Origin: GCA-2746795 sp964643965 | GTDB lineage: Bacteria > Chloroflexota > Anaerolineae > Promineifilales > Promineifilaceae | Reading direction: 5' to 3' | Assembly: GCA_964643965.1 (NCBI GenBank) | Contig: CAZXVH010000015.1 | Coordinates: forward strand, 4,732 to 68,731 | Length of the DNA: 64,000 nt | Shown: positions 32,848 to 42,718 of the stretch, one piece after another | Layout of the letters: each line of letters starts with the position of its first letter | Numbering within the stretch: the first letter of the stretch is position 1 | Translations under genes and position numbers: made by a program | Notes under the pieces: model-generated | The model's database searches: none | What the model saw: only the letters and a program-made list of their open reading frames with translations | Told to the model about the DNA's origin: nothing

Positions 32848-32877
32848 AAAAAAGCCCCCCGAAAATCGAGAGGCTTT
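32848..32877 (-). terminator. terminator of the nuo operon
   Basis: On the minus strand GCCTCTCGA and TCGGGGGGC form a 9-bp stem with two G-U pairs, followed by six T. It lies about 35 bp past the nuoN stop. Confidence 0.8.
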
Positions 32878-32909
32878 CATCACTGTTCACCGATCACTGT
32901 TCACTGTCA

Positions 32910-34382
32910 CTATCCACCCGCCAACACCTGCATCACCGTCGGCAAGACCGCTTGCTGTGTGATCTCAAACAGGCCATTGGGCAGCAAACCGACCCACAAC
33001 GTCACGATGAGCATAATGGCCACGCCCCATTTCACGGCCGCATGTGTCGTAATTTGGGCCTCACCCTCAAACATGAACATGAAGTAGACGACGCGCAGAT
33101 AGTAGTAGGTGGAGATAACGGCCGTTACCACCCCCACCAACGCCAGCCACACCAAATCCGCCTGAATCGCCGCCCGGAAAATATAGAACTTGGCCACAAA
33201 GCCGGCCGTGGGTGGGACGCCAGCCAATGAGAGCAAGAACACCGCCAGCGCCAGCGCCCAACCTGGACTCTGTTTGAACAGGCCCTTATAATCATCAATT
33301 AATAAGTTTTCGCCCTGCTTCCTCTCCAAAGCCATGACAATGGCAAACGCGCCCAGATTGCTAAACAAATAGACAAACAAGTAGAACAGCACCGCGCTAA
33401 CCCCATCCTCACTGTTCAATGCCGCCGCCAGGGCGATCAAAATATAACCGGCGTGGGCAATGCTGGAATAAGCCAGCAAGCGCTTGATATTCTGCTGCAT
33501 GATGGCCACCACATTCCCCACAATCAGAGTCAACGTGGCCAGAATGGCCATGGCCCCAATCCAGCCATCGCCCATATTGGGGAAGGCAATCAAGAAGATA
33601 CGCAGCAGCGCCGCAAAACCGCCCACTTTTGCCCCCACCGACATGAAGGCAGTAACGGCCGTTGGCGCACCCTCATACACATCCGGCGTCCACATGTGGA
33701 ACGGCGCCGCCGCCACTTTAAACGCCAACCCCACCAGGATAAAAGCCGCCGCGCCCAAACCCAACGCACTGCCCATAGATACCCGTTCCACAATCAAAGG
33801 CAGCGAAGTGGCGCCGGTAGCGCCGTAAATCAGGGCAATGCCAAAGATAAAAATAGCGGAAGAAAACGCGCCCAGTAAAAAATACTTCATCGCCGACTCT
33901 TCTGACTCTTGACGCGGCCAGGCAAAACCGGACATGATGTAAAGCGGAATCGAAAGCAGCTCCAGCGCCAGGAAAATGAGGATGAGATCATTGGCCATGC
34001 CCATGAGCATCATGCCGCTCAAGGAAAAGAGCAGCAGCATGTAATACTCCGGGCGCTCCAGGCCATTGTCCCGCAAAAAATTGGTGGAGATGAGGACAGC
34101 CAGCAAACCGGTCAGCAGCAAGACGCCATTGAGGAAGATGGCAAATTTATCTAACACCACCATAGGCAGCCCGGCCGCCACAAAGGTAACGCCGCCGCCG
34201 TTGAACCATTGATACCCCGTCACGAGGAGCGCCACTGAAAGACCAACGGCCGTGAACCCGGCCGGCCATCTCTTTTTCTCATCCGACACAAACAGGTCGA
34301 TAACCATGAGCAGCGTACCCCACCCAACCACTAAAATAAATGGCAGTAAGACATATAAGTTTACTTCAGGCGCTTCAAACAT
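32910..34382 (-). CDS. nuoN: NADH-quinone oxidoreductase subunit N
   Basis: The 490-residue antiporter-like membrane subunit has about 14 helices. The proton-channel motifs of Mrp/NuoLMN proteins are visible: PEYYMLLLFSLSGMMLMGMA, then LELLSIPLYIMSGF with the conserved glutamate, VAAAPFHMWTPDVYEGAPT with the Lys/His cluster, and NIKRLLAYSSIAHAGYILIA. It is the last nuo gene, separated from nuoM by the molybdopterin oxidoreductase and metallophosphoesterase genes, which is unusual. A terminator follows. Confidence 0.96.
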   Translation of the reverse strand: MFEAPEVNLYVLLPFILVVGWGTLLMVIDLFVSDEKKRWPAGFTAVGLSVALLVTGYQWFNGGGVTFVAAGLPMVVLDKFAIFLNGVLLLTGLLAVLISTNFLRDNGLERPEYYMLLLFSLSGMMLMGMANDLILIFLALELLSIPLYIMSGFAWPRQESEESAMKYFLLGAFSSAIFIFGIALIYGATGATSLPLIVERVSMGSALGLGAAAFILVGLAFKVAAAPFHMWTPDVYEGAPTAVTAFMSVGAKVGGFAALLRIFLIAFPNMGDGWIGAMAILATLTLIVGNVVAIMQQNIKRLLAYSSIAHAGYILIALAAALNSEDGVSAVLFYLFVYLFSNLGAFAIVMALERKQGENLLIDDYKGLFKQSPGWALALAVFLLSLAGVPPTAGFVAKFYIFRAAIQADLVWLALVGVVTAVISTYYYLRVVYFMFMFEGEAQITTHAAVKWGVAIMLIVTLWVGLLPNGLFEITQQAVLPTVMQVLAGG

Positions 34383-34492
34383 AATTTAACCCTTTTCGTG
34401 TTGCTAGATTTCATGATTTTATCATACTGTTTGTTAGTTGGTTAGTGAGAGTAGGAACGCGCCCACTCTCCAACCCGGCAACTCTCAAACCT

Positions 34493-36550
34493 TCAATCTT
34501 TCTTTTTAATCCACACCAAATTGGTATGGAACGTACTCTGCCCGGCCATATCACCCAGGGCATCGGATGTGGTCCAGTTGATATTGCGTCCGCCGTTTAA
34601 CTTGCTCCAGCGCCCTTTGGGCGACGCGGCGACGCCAGGACGCACAGCATCGGTGACGACCGCTTTCAGTTCACACCAACCACGGCCGTTTTCTACAATC
34701 ACCCTCTCGCCCTCTACAATTCCCCGCAGAGCAGCGTCTTCGGGATGAATCTCCACAAACGGCTCCCCTTCCCGCTTGAGCAAAGCAGGCTGATTGGCGA
34801 AGCTGCTCGTCACAAAATGGTGCGCCGCGCTACTGATCAGGTTCAGCGCCAACGCCGGCGGGAACTGCTCGACGGGCGACTGTTCATCCACCGCCTCCAC
34901 AAAGCCAGGCAATGGCTCTAAGCCCATGTCGGCCATCGTCTGGCTGAACAGTTCCACTTTGCCGCTGGGCGTGGGGAAAACGCCATCGGCAAAGGGCACA
35001 GTCGGCTCCGCTTGCAGTGCGATGCTGTGTTCTGTTTTTAAGCGTTCGAGCGTGATGGATTGGAGGAGTGGATAGGTAACGGCCGTTGTCGCCAGCACTT
35101 CTTCAATCACCTCATCCGCCTCCTGGTGTAACCATGGTTCGTCAAAACCCATTTCCGAGGCCAGTAAACGCATCACATCCCAATTGCTCTTACTCTCGCC
35201 CACAGGCGGGATGGCCGGCGCGTTGTAAATCAGATTCGTATGGCCATACGGCTTGTGCAAATCCGCCTGTTCCAACTGCGAGGTGGCGGGCAGCACAATG
35301 TCGGCTAAATCGGCCGTGTCCGTCATAAACAGTTCATGCACCACCGTGAACAGATCGTCGCGCATCAAGCCGGTCACCACCTGTCCCGCATTGGGCGCAA
35401 CTGCTGCCGGGTTAGCCCCATAGACAAACAGCGATTTAATGGGCGGATCGGCCACCTCGCCCAAAAGCGCCGCGCCCAGCCGATTCATGTTAACCATGCG
35501 CGTCGGTGGCGGACATTCAGATTGTTTGCCCACTGCTTCACTGTCCCAACTAACCGCGCCGCTGGCTGAGTAAGCCAGGCCGCCACCCACCACGCCATAT
35601 TGCCCGGTAATGGCTGGCAGCGTCAGGATGGCGCGGGTGGTTTGGCCGCCGTTGCGATGCCGCTGTAAGCCGTCGGAAATTTTAATGAGGCCCGGCCGCA
35701 CCCCGGCATACAGTCGCGCCACCTTCACAATATCAGCCATCGCCAGACCGGTAATCCGCGCCACGCGAGAAGGTGGATAATCGTCCACCTTTGCTTTCAA
35801 CTGCGGCCAGCCGACCGTATTGGCTTCCAGCCATGCCTCGTCGTGCAAACCTTCGTTGACGAGGATGTGGGCGATACCCAGGGCCAGGGCGCCATCGGTG
35901 GCCGGTTTGGGCGCGATATGCCAGTCCGCCCCTTTGGCCGTGCGCGTCCGTCGCGGGTCAATGACCACAAGCTGCGCCCCGTTCCGCTGCGCCTCTTTCA
36001 AATGGGGCATAAAATGGGGCGCGGTGGAGACGGGATTATGCCCCCAGACGATGACGAGTTGGCTGTGGGCCACGTCCTGGTAATGCTGGCTTTGGCGTAC
36101 GCCCAGGGTGGCGTTGACGGCAAATTCGGCGGCCGCCCCACAAATCGAGCGCTCTAATTGAGTGGCGCCCAATCGGTTCCAGAAACGGCCGTTTACCACA
36201 CTCATCTGCACCAGGCCCAACGTGCCACTGTAACTGTAAGGCAAAATCGCGGCGGGGCCATGTTCGGCGATGATGTCGCGCCAATGCCGGCCAATCTCCG
36301 CCAGCGCTTCGTCCCAGGAAATGCGCTGCCACTGGCCACTGCCCTTCGTCCCCACCCGCCGCAGCGGATATTCCAGCCGCTCCGGGTGATAGACATGATC
36401 CAGATACGGGCGCACTTTGGCGCACAACCAGCCCTGCGTCACCGGATGATCCGGATCTGCGTAAAAATCGACCGCACGGCCGTTTTCTACCTCGGTGATG
36501 AGGCCACAGGTATCCGGGCAGTCATGGGGGCACGCGCCGTAGATTTTCAT
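34493..36550 (-). CDS. molybdopterin (DMSO reductase family) oxidoreductase
   Basis: The 685-residue enzyme has the N-terminal 4Fe-4S motif CPHDCPDTC (C7, C11, C15) plus WLCAK near residue 43. Mo-bisPGD domains follow: QWQRISWDEALAEIGRHW, VIVWGHNPVSTAPHFMPHL, VVIDPRRTRTAKGAD and KSLFVYGANPAAV. The C-terminal molydopterin dinucleotide-binding barrel includes FPTPSGKVELFS. By analogy with NapA/Fdh, the cysteine in ERSICGAA is the probable Mo ligand. No twin-arginine signal is present, so it is cytosolic. It overlaps the metallophosphoesterase gene by ATGA and sits inside the nuo cluster, so an electron-transfer link to NDH-1 is possible. The substrate is unknown. Confidence 0.88.
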   Translation of the reverse strand: MKIYGACPHDCPDTCGLITEVENGRAVDFYADPDHPVTQGWLCAKVRPYLDHVYHPERLEYPLRRVGTKGSGQWQRISWDEALAEIGRHWRDIIAEHGPAAILPYSYSGTLGLVQMSVVNGRFWNRLGATQLERSICGAAAEFAVNATLGVRQSQHYQDVAHSQLVIVWGHNPVSTAPHFMPHLKEAQRNGAQLVVIDPRRTRTAKGADWHIAPKPATDGALALGIAHILVNEGLHDEAWLEANTVGWPQLKAKVDDYPPSRVARITGLAMADIVKVARLYAGVRPGLIKISDGLQRHRNGGQTTRAILTLPAITGQYGVVGGGLAYSASGAVSWDSEAVGKQSECPPPTRMVNMNRLGAALLGEVADPPIKSLFVYGANPAAVAPNAGQVVTGLMRDDLFTVVHELFMTDTADLADIVLPATSQLEQADLHKPYGHTNLIYNAPAIPPVGESKSNWDVMRLLASEMGFDEPWLHQEADEVIEEVLATTAVTYPLLQSITLERLKTEHSIALQAEPTVPFADGVFPTPSGKVELFSQTMADMGLEPLPGFVEAVDEQSPVEQFPPALALNLISSAAHHFVTSSFANQPALLKREGEPFVEIHPEDAALRGIVEGERVIVENGRGWCELKAVVTDAVRPGVAASPKGRWSKLNGGRNINWTTSDALGDMAGQSTFHTNLVWIKKKD

Positions 36551-37353
36551 CCTGGTCTCTCAAACGTGTGCTGATGCACAATCATTTGCTTTTTCAACAA
36601 ATGCACAAAGCCATAGCCTGGCTCATGGGCGAAATCATGCTGCACCGTTTCGTCGTTCAGCCAGGCGACAAACTGTGAATAGGCGCTGGCGATGCTGGCG
36701 TAAAAGATACCGTCGCGCAGCACTTGCATGTTTTGATGCACGTGTCCGTGAAACACACCCCGCAGGCGCGCTTTGGCCGGGAGCAGGAGATTGTGAAAGG
36801 AACGGCCGTTTTGCACCAGCATATTCGCGTCCATCCACTCAGAGTTCATGGGCAGCGCCGGATAATGCATAAAAATCGTCAACGGCGGGCCGTCGGCCTG
36901 TGCTTCGTTGCGCACAATCTCCAACTGCGCCTCTGAGAACAAACCCTGCGGATCAATGTCATATGGGCCCCGCGCATCGACCACCACAAATCGTTCGCCC
37001 TTCACTGCAAACGCATAAGAAAGCGTGTCCGGGTCATTGCTCAAATCCGTCTTTGGCCCCATGGGCAAATAGGCTGCCAATTGACCTTTGCCGTCATGGT
37101 TGCCGTTCACGTAATAAATCGGCACGGTCAGCTGCGAAAACAACTCTGCCGCCAACGCAAACGCCGCCGGGTCTGGGTCATAGACCACATCCCCGGTATG
37201 GATGACGAAATCAGGCGTCGTCGGTAAATTGTTAATGATCTCTACCAGCCGCTCCGCACAGGGATAAGGCCGGACGCCATGCTGATCTTGGAAAACGGCC
37301 GTTGGTCCAATATGCGTATCGCTGATATGAACAAAATAAAGTGGTTTCATCAT
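36547..37353 (-). CDS. calcineurin-like metallophosphoesterase (CpdA-like)
   Basis: The 268-residue enzyme carries all dimetal-site motifs: ISDTHIG, HTGDVVYDP, VNGNHDGKG, MHYPALPM and FHGHVHQNM. The compact length and the DTH/GNHD arrangement fit class III cyclic-nucleotide phosphodiesterases (CpdA) and related phosphoesterases. Its stop overlaps the start of the molybdopterin oxidoreductase gene, so the pair forms a coupled unit inserted between nuoM and nuoN. The substrate cannot be read from sequence. It could act on a nucleotide signal or on a cofactor intermediate. Confidence 0.88.
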   Translation of the reverse strand: MMKPLYFVHISDTHIGPTAVFQDQHGVRPYPCAERLVEIINNLPTTPDFVIHTGDVVYDPDPAAFALAAELFSQLTVPIYYVNGNHDGKGQLAAYLPMGPKTDLSNDPDTLSYAFAVKGERFVVVDARGPYDIDPQGLFSEAQLEIVRNEAQADGPPLTIFMHYPALPMNSEWMDANMLVQNGRSFHNLLLPAKARLRGVFHGHVHQNMQVLRDGIFYASIASAYSQFVAWLNDETVQHDFAHEPGYGFVHLLKKQMIVHQHTFERPG

Positions 37354-37485
37354 AATAAAATGACGGTTCCAGCCAGAACCAGAACCGCCATGTTAAGTAA
37401 AATCAGTGTACAGTGTACAGTGTACAGTCAACAGTGGGTCGGGTTGACGGTTAACTGTACACTGTTTACTGTTAACCGTACGCCC
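37354..37485. repeat. nuoM-phosphoesterase spacer with ACTGTACACTG micro-repeats
   Basis: Tandem GTGTACA units near 37400-37430 and an ACTGTACACTG/TTTACTG run near 37450-37480 are complementary, so the spacer can form a hairpin (CAGTGTACAGT with ACTGTACACTG). Similar words fill other nuo spacers. Confidence 0.7.
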
Positions 37486-38997
37486 TTACTGCCCCGCCAA
37501 CACCGTCGCGCCGATGTCGTTCACCAACGTAGACACCGTGCTGTCAATCAAATTAAAGTAAGGCGTCGGCATCACCCCAATCCAGACAATGAAAATCAAG
37601 AAGGCGATGAAAATAACCAGTTCACGTCTATTTACGTCGCGCAGTTTTTCATTCTTCGGATTATTCACCGCGCCCATGAATATATTTTGGAAAAACCACA
37701 GCAGATAAACGGCCGCTAAAATCACACCAGTCGAGGCAAACGCCGTATAAATCCAGGGAGATGGGCCTAACGATTCAGCCCCCATCGAACCCAGTAAAAT
37801 CGAGAATTCGCCCACAAAGCCGTTCAAACCGGGCAAGCCCATGCTGGAGAGGACCACCACCAAAGAAAGCGCCGTAAACACCGGTATCACCTTCCACAAG
37901 CCGCCCAGCTCAGACATTTGCCGGGTATGGGATTGTTCATAAATCACACCTACCAGGAAGAATAACGCGCCTGTAGACAGCCCATGATTCAAACCCTGTA
38001 AAATGGCGCCCTGCATACCAGCGTTGTTCAGAGAAAAAATGCCGAGCATCACAAACCCCAGATGACTAATACTGGAATAAGCCACCAGTTTCTTCACATC
38101 TTTCTGAGGGAAGGCGACAAGCGCCCCATAAATAATGCCGATAATGGCTAATACCGCGATTTCCTCTGCAAATCGAAAAGACGCCTCAGGGAACAAAGGC
38201 AGATTAAAGCGGATGAAACCATAGGTGCCCATCTTCAAGAGCACACCCGCCAAAATAATAGAACCGGCCGTAGGCGCTTGCGTATGTGCATCAGGCAGCC
38301 AGGAGTGAAATGGGAAAATCGGCACTTTGATGGCGAAGGCGATAGCAAAACCGATGAACAAAATACTTTGTACATTTATGTCGGCAAACGCCGCCCGTCC
38401 CGCAATCAAATCTGGCAGCGAAAACGTATCGTTCGTAATGCCCAGGTAGAGAATTGCTAACAGCATCAGCAATGAGCCGGCCATCGTATAGAGGAAGAAC
38501 TTGATGGAAGCGTAAACCCGTTCACTGCCGCCCCAAATACCGATGAGGAAATACATCGGGATGAGCGTGAATTCCCAAAAGATATAAAACAAGAATAAAT
38601 CTTGCGCCAGGAAAACACCCATCATGCCAATTTCCAACAGCAGCATAAAAATGTAATACGCTTTAATTTGCTTATCAATCGCCGTCCATGAGGCCAAAAT
38701 AGCGACCACGCTGATGAAAGCCGTCAACAGAATCATCAAAATGCTGATGCCATCCACAGCCACAAAATATTGAATATTCAGGAATGGTATCCAATCAAAC
38801 CGGTCCACCATCTGCAAGCCAGGGAAATCACTCCTAAAACTGATTAACACAACCCCAAAGATGAGCATGGTAATAATACTCGTGCCCAAAGCAATCTGCT
38901 TAATCAGTTCATCCCGGCCTTCTTTACGGCCGGCAATAAGGATCGCCACCACGCCCAACAGAGGAAAGAAAATTAAAACGCTCAGTATCATACTCAT
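37486..38997 (-). CDS. nuoM: NADH-quinone oxidoreductase subunit M
   Basis: The 503-residue antiporter-like subunit has 14 helices. Key motifs are FYIFWEFTLIPMYFLIGIWGG (conserved Glu), IPIFPFHSWLPDAHTQAPT, and DVKKLVAYSSISHLGFVMLG with the channel Lys/His. It is translated after nuoL with a 48-bp gap. It pumps protons in the membrane arm of complex I. Confidence 0.96.
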   Translation of the reverse strand: MSMILSVLIFFPLLGVVAILIAGRKEGRDELIKQIALGTSIITMLIFGVVLISFRSDFPGLQMVDRFDWIPFLNIQYFVAVDGISILMILLTAFISVVAILASWTAIDKQIKAYYIFMLLLEIGMMGVFLAQDLFLFYIFWEFTLIPMYFLIGIWGGSERVYASIKFFLYTMAGSLLMLLAILYLGITNDTFSLPDLIAGRAAFADINVQSILFIGFAIAFAIKVPIFPFHSWLPDAHTQAPTAGSIILAGVLLKMGTYGFIRFNLPLFPEASFRFAEEIAVLAIIGIIYGALVAFPQKDVKKLVAYSSISHLGFVMLGIFSLNNAGMQGAILQGLNHGLSTGALFFLVGVIYEQSHTRQMSELGGLWKVIPVFTALSLVVVLSSMGLPGLNGFVGEFSILLGSMGAESLGPSPWIYTAFASTGVILAAVYLLWFFQNIFMGAVNNPKNEKLRDVNRRELVIFIAFLIFIVWIGVMPTPYFNLIDSTVSTLVNDIGATVLAGQ

Positions 38998-39045
38998 TGC
39001 TTCTCCAAAACCCCTCTTAACAAGGTATTGTGCAAAAAATGATTC

Positions 39046-41289
39046 TTAAAATACCACCCACAAAAAATAAACCAGCAACGCCACTGCGCCCAAGAAAATG
39101 CCTAACGCAGAAGAGCGGGCAAAACCAGTTTGTGACTTGCGTAAAACAGAGGCAAATCCTTTGGTGACACTGCCCAGGCCATTCACCGCGCCATCAATCC
39201 CATATTCATCGAATACATCCGCTAGAAAAGTAGCAAAGCTGACAAACATGTCGCGGATGAGATTGTTGTGAACAAAGTCGTGCCAGAAATTCCAGTCCAC
39301 TGTAAACGCCAACCAATTAGCCATCCAGTTGAAAGCAGGCACAACCACCTTCATGTAGAATGTTTCCAGGGGCAAAATACGGAACCACCATAGCGGCTTG
39401 ATCTTTTCTAAAGGATCAGGGTCCGTAGCATTTTCGGGCCGACGCCGGTAAACGACCAGCATTGCCAAACCCAGGCCGCTCAACGCCAATACCATAGAAA
39501 TAATGGCTACCGTCCATACCAGCGTCGTCGGCGAATGTGGAATGTCATATGTCGCCAGTTCGCCGCCTTCCTCAATCAGTTCATAAATAGGCAGAGATTC
39601 TTCCAGCCAATGCTCCAAGGCCAGTGTCACATCCGCTCCTTCCGCAGCCCCATGAGCGGCCGCCTGCTGCAAACGTGGCAAATTCAACGTCCCCCCCAAC
39701 AAAGTCAGAATGGCTAACACCACTAGAGGCGCTGTCATCAGTTTAGGGCTTTCCTGCGCCTGATTGGCCGCCTCATGGCGAGCTTTGCCAAAGAAAACCA
39801 TCATCAACTGGCGCCCCATATAAAAGGCCGTGCCAAAAGCAGCAAGCGACAGCATCAAATAAATAATGGTAAACGACGTGCCTGGATTGATGCTGGCATG
39901 AGCCAACAGTTCATCTTTAGACCAGAAACCGGCAAAGGGGAAAATACCGGCCAACGCCAACGCCCCCGCCAAATAAGTCCAAAACGTCCAGGGCATTTTA
40001 TGGCGCAGCCCGCCCATAGTGCGCATATCTTGGGGATCAAAGGGCGATTCCTCAACGGCATGATCTGCTCCCCCGGCGGCATGAATATGATGATGTCCAT
40101 GCTCCATGCCGTGAATGACAGAACCGGAGCCGAGGAAAAGCAGCGCTTTGAAAAAAGCATGGGTGATCAAATGGAACATGGCGGCCACGTAAGCGCCCAT
40201 GCCCACGGCCGCAATCATAAAGCCAAGCTGGCTGACGGTGGAATAAGCCAATACCTTTTTAATATCGAACTGCGTAAACGCAATAAATCCCGCCAGCAGC
40301 GCGGTGGCGGCGCCGGTAAAGGCAATGAGATCTGCCGCTGAATAAACGGAGATTTGCTCTAAAAACGACACGCGAGAAAGTTCCACCAGCACGTTGCTGC
40401 GTACCAACAAGTAAATACCGGATGTCACCATCGTCGCCGCATGGATAAGCGCCGACACCGGCGTGGGGCCAGCCATCGCATCTGGCAGCCAGACATACAA
40501 CGGAATCTGCGCCGATTTACCCGCGGCGCCCAGCAAGAAAAGGGAGACAATGGCAGTGATCACCACCCCCACCGGAGCGGAGAAAAGGCCGAGGTTAATC
40601 ATTTCATGTTGAGCAAACATTTTAATTGAAGCGTCAAATACATGCTCAAAATTGAGCGAACCAAAGGCCCAAAAGATAAGAATCATGGCTAAAATCACGC
40701 CAAAGTCGCCCACGCGACTGACAATGAACGCTTTACGACCGGCGTCTGCATTGACAGCCTTGCCCTCTTTCTCCACATCAAACCAATAGCTGATCAACAA
40801 GAAAGAGCAAAGCCCCACCCCTTCCCAACCTACAAACAACATCAAATAATTATCAGCCGATACCAAAATGAGCATGAAAAAGATGAATAGGCTGAAGTAC
40901 ATGAAAAATCGAGAGTAATTTTTATCACCCTGCATATAGCCCATGGCGTAAATATGGATCAATGATCCCACGCCCGTCACCACCAGCATCATCGTCACCG
41001 AAAGTGTGTCTACCTGTATGGCCCAGGACACGGCAAAATTTGCGGCCGGAATCACGATCCAATCCGCCATCTCTACCACCTTCGCTTCAAAATGGCTGGT
41101 TTCTAAGGTGATAAACAGCAAGACCGAGATCACAAAGGCAGAGATTGCCATTAAGGTGGCAATCCCACCAGACCACCGTTCCCCTACCTTTCGGTTTGAC
41201 TCGACAAAACGCCGCCCCAAAAAGGCATTAAACAACACACCTATGAACGGAAACAACAGGAGAAGGGGAGCTAAAGCATACGCATTCAT
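39046..41289 (-). CDS. nuoL: NADH-quinone oxidoreductase subunit L
   Basis: The 747-residue subunit is the longest membrane-arm antiporter, with the long C-terminal lateral helix (residues about 610-747). Motifs: FVGWEGVGLCSFLLISYW, IPLYVWLPDAMAGPTPVSALI, and DIKKVLAYSTVSQLGFMIAA. A histidine-rich loop (GMEHGHHHIHAAGG) near residue 400 is an insertion common in some bacterial NuoL proteins. The C-terminus is longer than in E. coli (613 residues). It is followed by nuoM. Confidence 0.96.
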   Translation of the reverse strand: MNAYALAPLLLLFPFIGVLFNAFLGRRFVESNRKVGERWSGGIATLMAISAFVISVLLFITLETSHFEAKVVEMADWIVIPAANFAVSWAIQVDTLSVTMMLVVTGVGSLIHIYAMGYMQGDKNYSRFFMYFSLFIFFMLILVSADNYLMLFVGWEGVGLCSFLLISYWFDVEKEGKAVNADAGRKAFIVSRVGDFGVILAMILIFWAFGSLNFEHVFDASIKMFAQHEMINLGLFSAPVGVVITAIVSLFLLGAAGKSAQIPLYVWLPDAMAGPTPVSALIHAATMVTSGIYLLVRSNVLVELSRVSFLEQISVYSAADLIAFTGAATALLAGFIAFTQFDIKKVLAYSTVSQLGFMIAAVGMGAYVAAMFHLITHAFFKALLFLGSGSVIHGMEHGHHHIHAAGGADHAVEESPFDPQDMRTMGGLRHKMPWTFWTYLAGALALAGIFPFAGFWSKDELLAHASINPGTSFTIIYLMLSLAAFGTAFYMGRQLMMVFFGKARHEAANQAQESPKLMTAPLVVLAILTLLGGTLNLPRLQQAAAHGAAEGADVTLALEHWLEESLPIYELIEEGGELATYDIPHSPTTLVWTVAIISMVLALSGLGLAMLVVYRRRPENATDPDPLEKIKPLWWFRILPLETFYMKVVVPAFNWMANWLAFTVDWNFWHDFVHNNLIRDMFVSFATFLADVFDEYGIDGAVNGLGSVTKGFASVLRKSQTGFARSSALGIFLGAVALLVYFLWVVF

Positions 41290-41299
41290 AAAATACCTC

Positions 41300-41608
41300 T
41301 TACCCCTTTAACAGATTGAGATCATCAATATTGATGCTTTTCTTGGTACGGAAAATTGCCACAATCAAAGCCAGCCCCACCGCCACTTCCGCCGCCGCTA
41401 CGGTGATGACAAAGAAAACGAGTACCTGGCCATTTAAGTCACCCAGGTAGCGGGCAAAAGCCACAAAGACCAGGTTGGCAGAATTGAGCATCATTTCTAT
41501 CGACATAAAAACGATAATGGCGTTACGCCGCAGCAAAACGCCCAGAGAGCCAATGGTAAATAGAATGACGCTCAGGGCGACATACCAATCAATCGTAACT
41601 TCAAACAT
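41300..41608 (-). CDS. nuoK: NADH-quinone oxidoreductase subunit K
   Basis: The start MFEVTIDWYVALSV at 41608 gives 102 residues, the standard NuoK length, and overlaps the nuoJ stop by 8 bp; a longer frame to 41650 is unlikely. Three helices carry the conserved glutamate of FMSIEMMLNSANL and a second in AAAEVAVGLALIV, both needed for proton transfer. Confidence 0.95.
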   Translation of the reverse strand: MFEVTIDWYVALSVILFTIGSLGVLLRRNAIIVFMSIEMMLNSANLVFVAFARYLGDLNGQVLVFFVITVAAAEVAVGLALIVAIFRTKKSINIDDLNLLKG

Positions 41609-42110
41609 CTGAACCTCGCTTGCGGGGGAAACCGAAGATAACCACGCCAATCATAGCCGAGAGCAAAAGTACGCCGGTAACCAGGAAAGGAAAGGTGTAA
41701 CCAGTGAATAAAGCCAGGCCCAGCGTGGCAGGACTGGTATCAATCATAGGCGTCGCCACGCTGGTGTCTCCTTGCATGACCAACATCGTAAAAAACGCCA
41801 CCAGCAATAAGCCGGTAAGGAAGATGGTCAGGCTTAAATGCAGCCAATGCTCAGTGCCCACGCCGCGCAGACGCTCTGCCCCCAGCAGCATGATGACAAA
41901 GAGAAACAGCACCATAATTGCCCCAGCGTAAATGGTGATTTGCACCATGGCGATAAAGGGCGCATTTAACAGCAGATAAAAAACGCCGATTGTAGCAAAA
42001 TTTAGCACCAGGTATAAGGCGCCATGGACGGCGTTACGACTGGTTAACATACCAATGGCTGAAGCAATGGCAACAACCGCCAATAAACCAAAAACAAAAG
42101 GATTGCCCAT
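41601..42110 (-). CDS. nuoJ: NADH-quinone oxidoreductase subunit J
   Basis: The 169-residue membrane subunit has five helices, with the conserved NAVHGALYLVLNFATIGVFYLL near residue 27 and IYAGAIMVLFLFVIMLL near residue 60 containing the flexible glycine region of NuoJ TM3. It lies between nuoI and nuoK as in most bacteria; nuoK's start overlaps its stop. Confidence 0.95.
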   Translation of the reverse strand: MGNPFVFGLLAVVAIASAIGMLTSRNAVHGALYLVLNFATIGVFYLLLNAPFIAMVQITIYAGAIMVLFLFVIMLLGAERLRGVGTEHWLHLSLTIFLTGLLLVAFFTMLVMQGDTSVATPMIDTSPATLGLALFTGYTFPFLVTGVLLLSAMIGVVIFGFPRKRGSDV

Positions 42111-42208
42111 AATATGTTACCTTGAACTTGGTAATCGGTATTCAGTAATCGATAATCGGTTCACTGTTTACTGATCACTGTTTACTGTTTACTGTTTACT
42201 GCTCACTG
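42111..42208. repeat. nuoI-nuoJ spacer of TTTACTG/ATCACTG micro-repeats
   Basis: The 98-bp spacer holds GGTAATCGGTATTCAGTAATC-like words and then a run of GTTTACTG/GATCACTG units (about 42163-42205). It has no open frame or clear promoter. Confidence 0.75.
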
Positions 42209-42718
42209 TTATTTCGGATTTTCCATCTCCGGGATTGATTTATTAAACTGTCCCGGCTCAACCGCTTGCGGCGTCGGCAGGCCATTGACCGGCACATCCA
42301 CAATCAACATATCTTTGGTGTAGATGGCGCTTTGTCGGTCATAAAAACTTAGTTCGTAGTTATGCTCTAAGACAATAGCCTGTGTGGGGCAGGCGTCTTC
42401 ACAATAGCCGCAGAAAATGCAGCGCAGCATGTTTATTTCGTAAGTACTGGCATACCGCTCACCAGGGGAAAAGCGTTTTTCGTCTGTGTTTTCTGAGGCT
42501 TCTACAAAAATGGCGTCGGCCGGGCAGGCGGCGGCGCATAAGGAGCAGCCAATGCAGCGCTCTAAGCCGTTATCATATCGCTTGAGTTCATGCCGCCCTT
42601 TAAAACGGTTTCGCACCGGCCGTTTTACTTCAGGGTATTGTATGGTGACAGGCGGCGTAACAAAGTGCCGCACAGTAACTCCCATCCCCCTTAGTAATTC
42701 AATGATTCCTCTTAACAT
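42209..42718 (-). CDS. nuoI: NADH-quinone oxidoreductase subunit I (2x 4Fe-4S ferredoxin-type)
   Basis: The 169-residue subunit carries both N6a/N6b clusters: CIGCSLCAAACPADAI (about residue 55) and CIFCGYCEDACPTQAI (about residue 100). An N-terminal helix anchors it to the membrane arm. All eight cluster cysteines are present. It passes electrons from NuoG to NuoB. The unusually long spacer to nuoH contains a miniature inverted-repeat element. Confidence 0.95.
   Translation of the reverse strand: MLRGIIELLRGMGVTVRHFVTPPVTIQYPEVKRPVRNRFKGRHELKRYDNGLERCIGCSLCAAACPADAIFVEASENTDEKRFSPGERYASTYEINMLRCIFCGYCEDACPTQAIVLEHNYELSFYDRQSAIYTKDMLIVDVPVNGLPTPQAVEPGQFNKSIPEMENPK

Noticed and set aside
30160..32900. 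CRISPR array or phage attachment site near the scaffold gap
   Set aside because: The repeated 38-bp block occurs only twice, at contig ends, and is explained by assembly overlap. No spacer-repeat periodicity is present.
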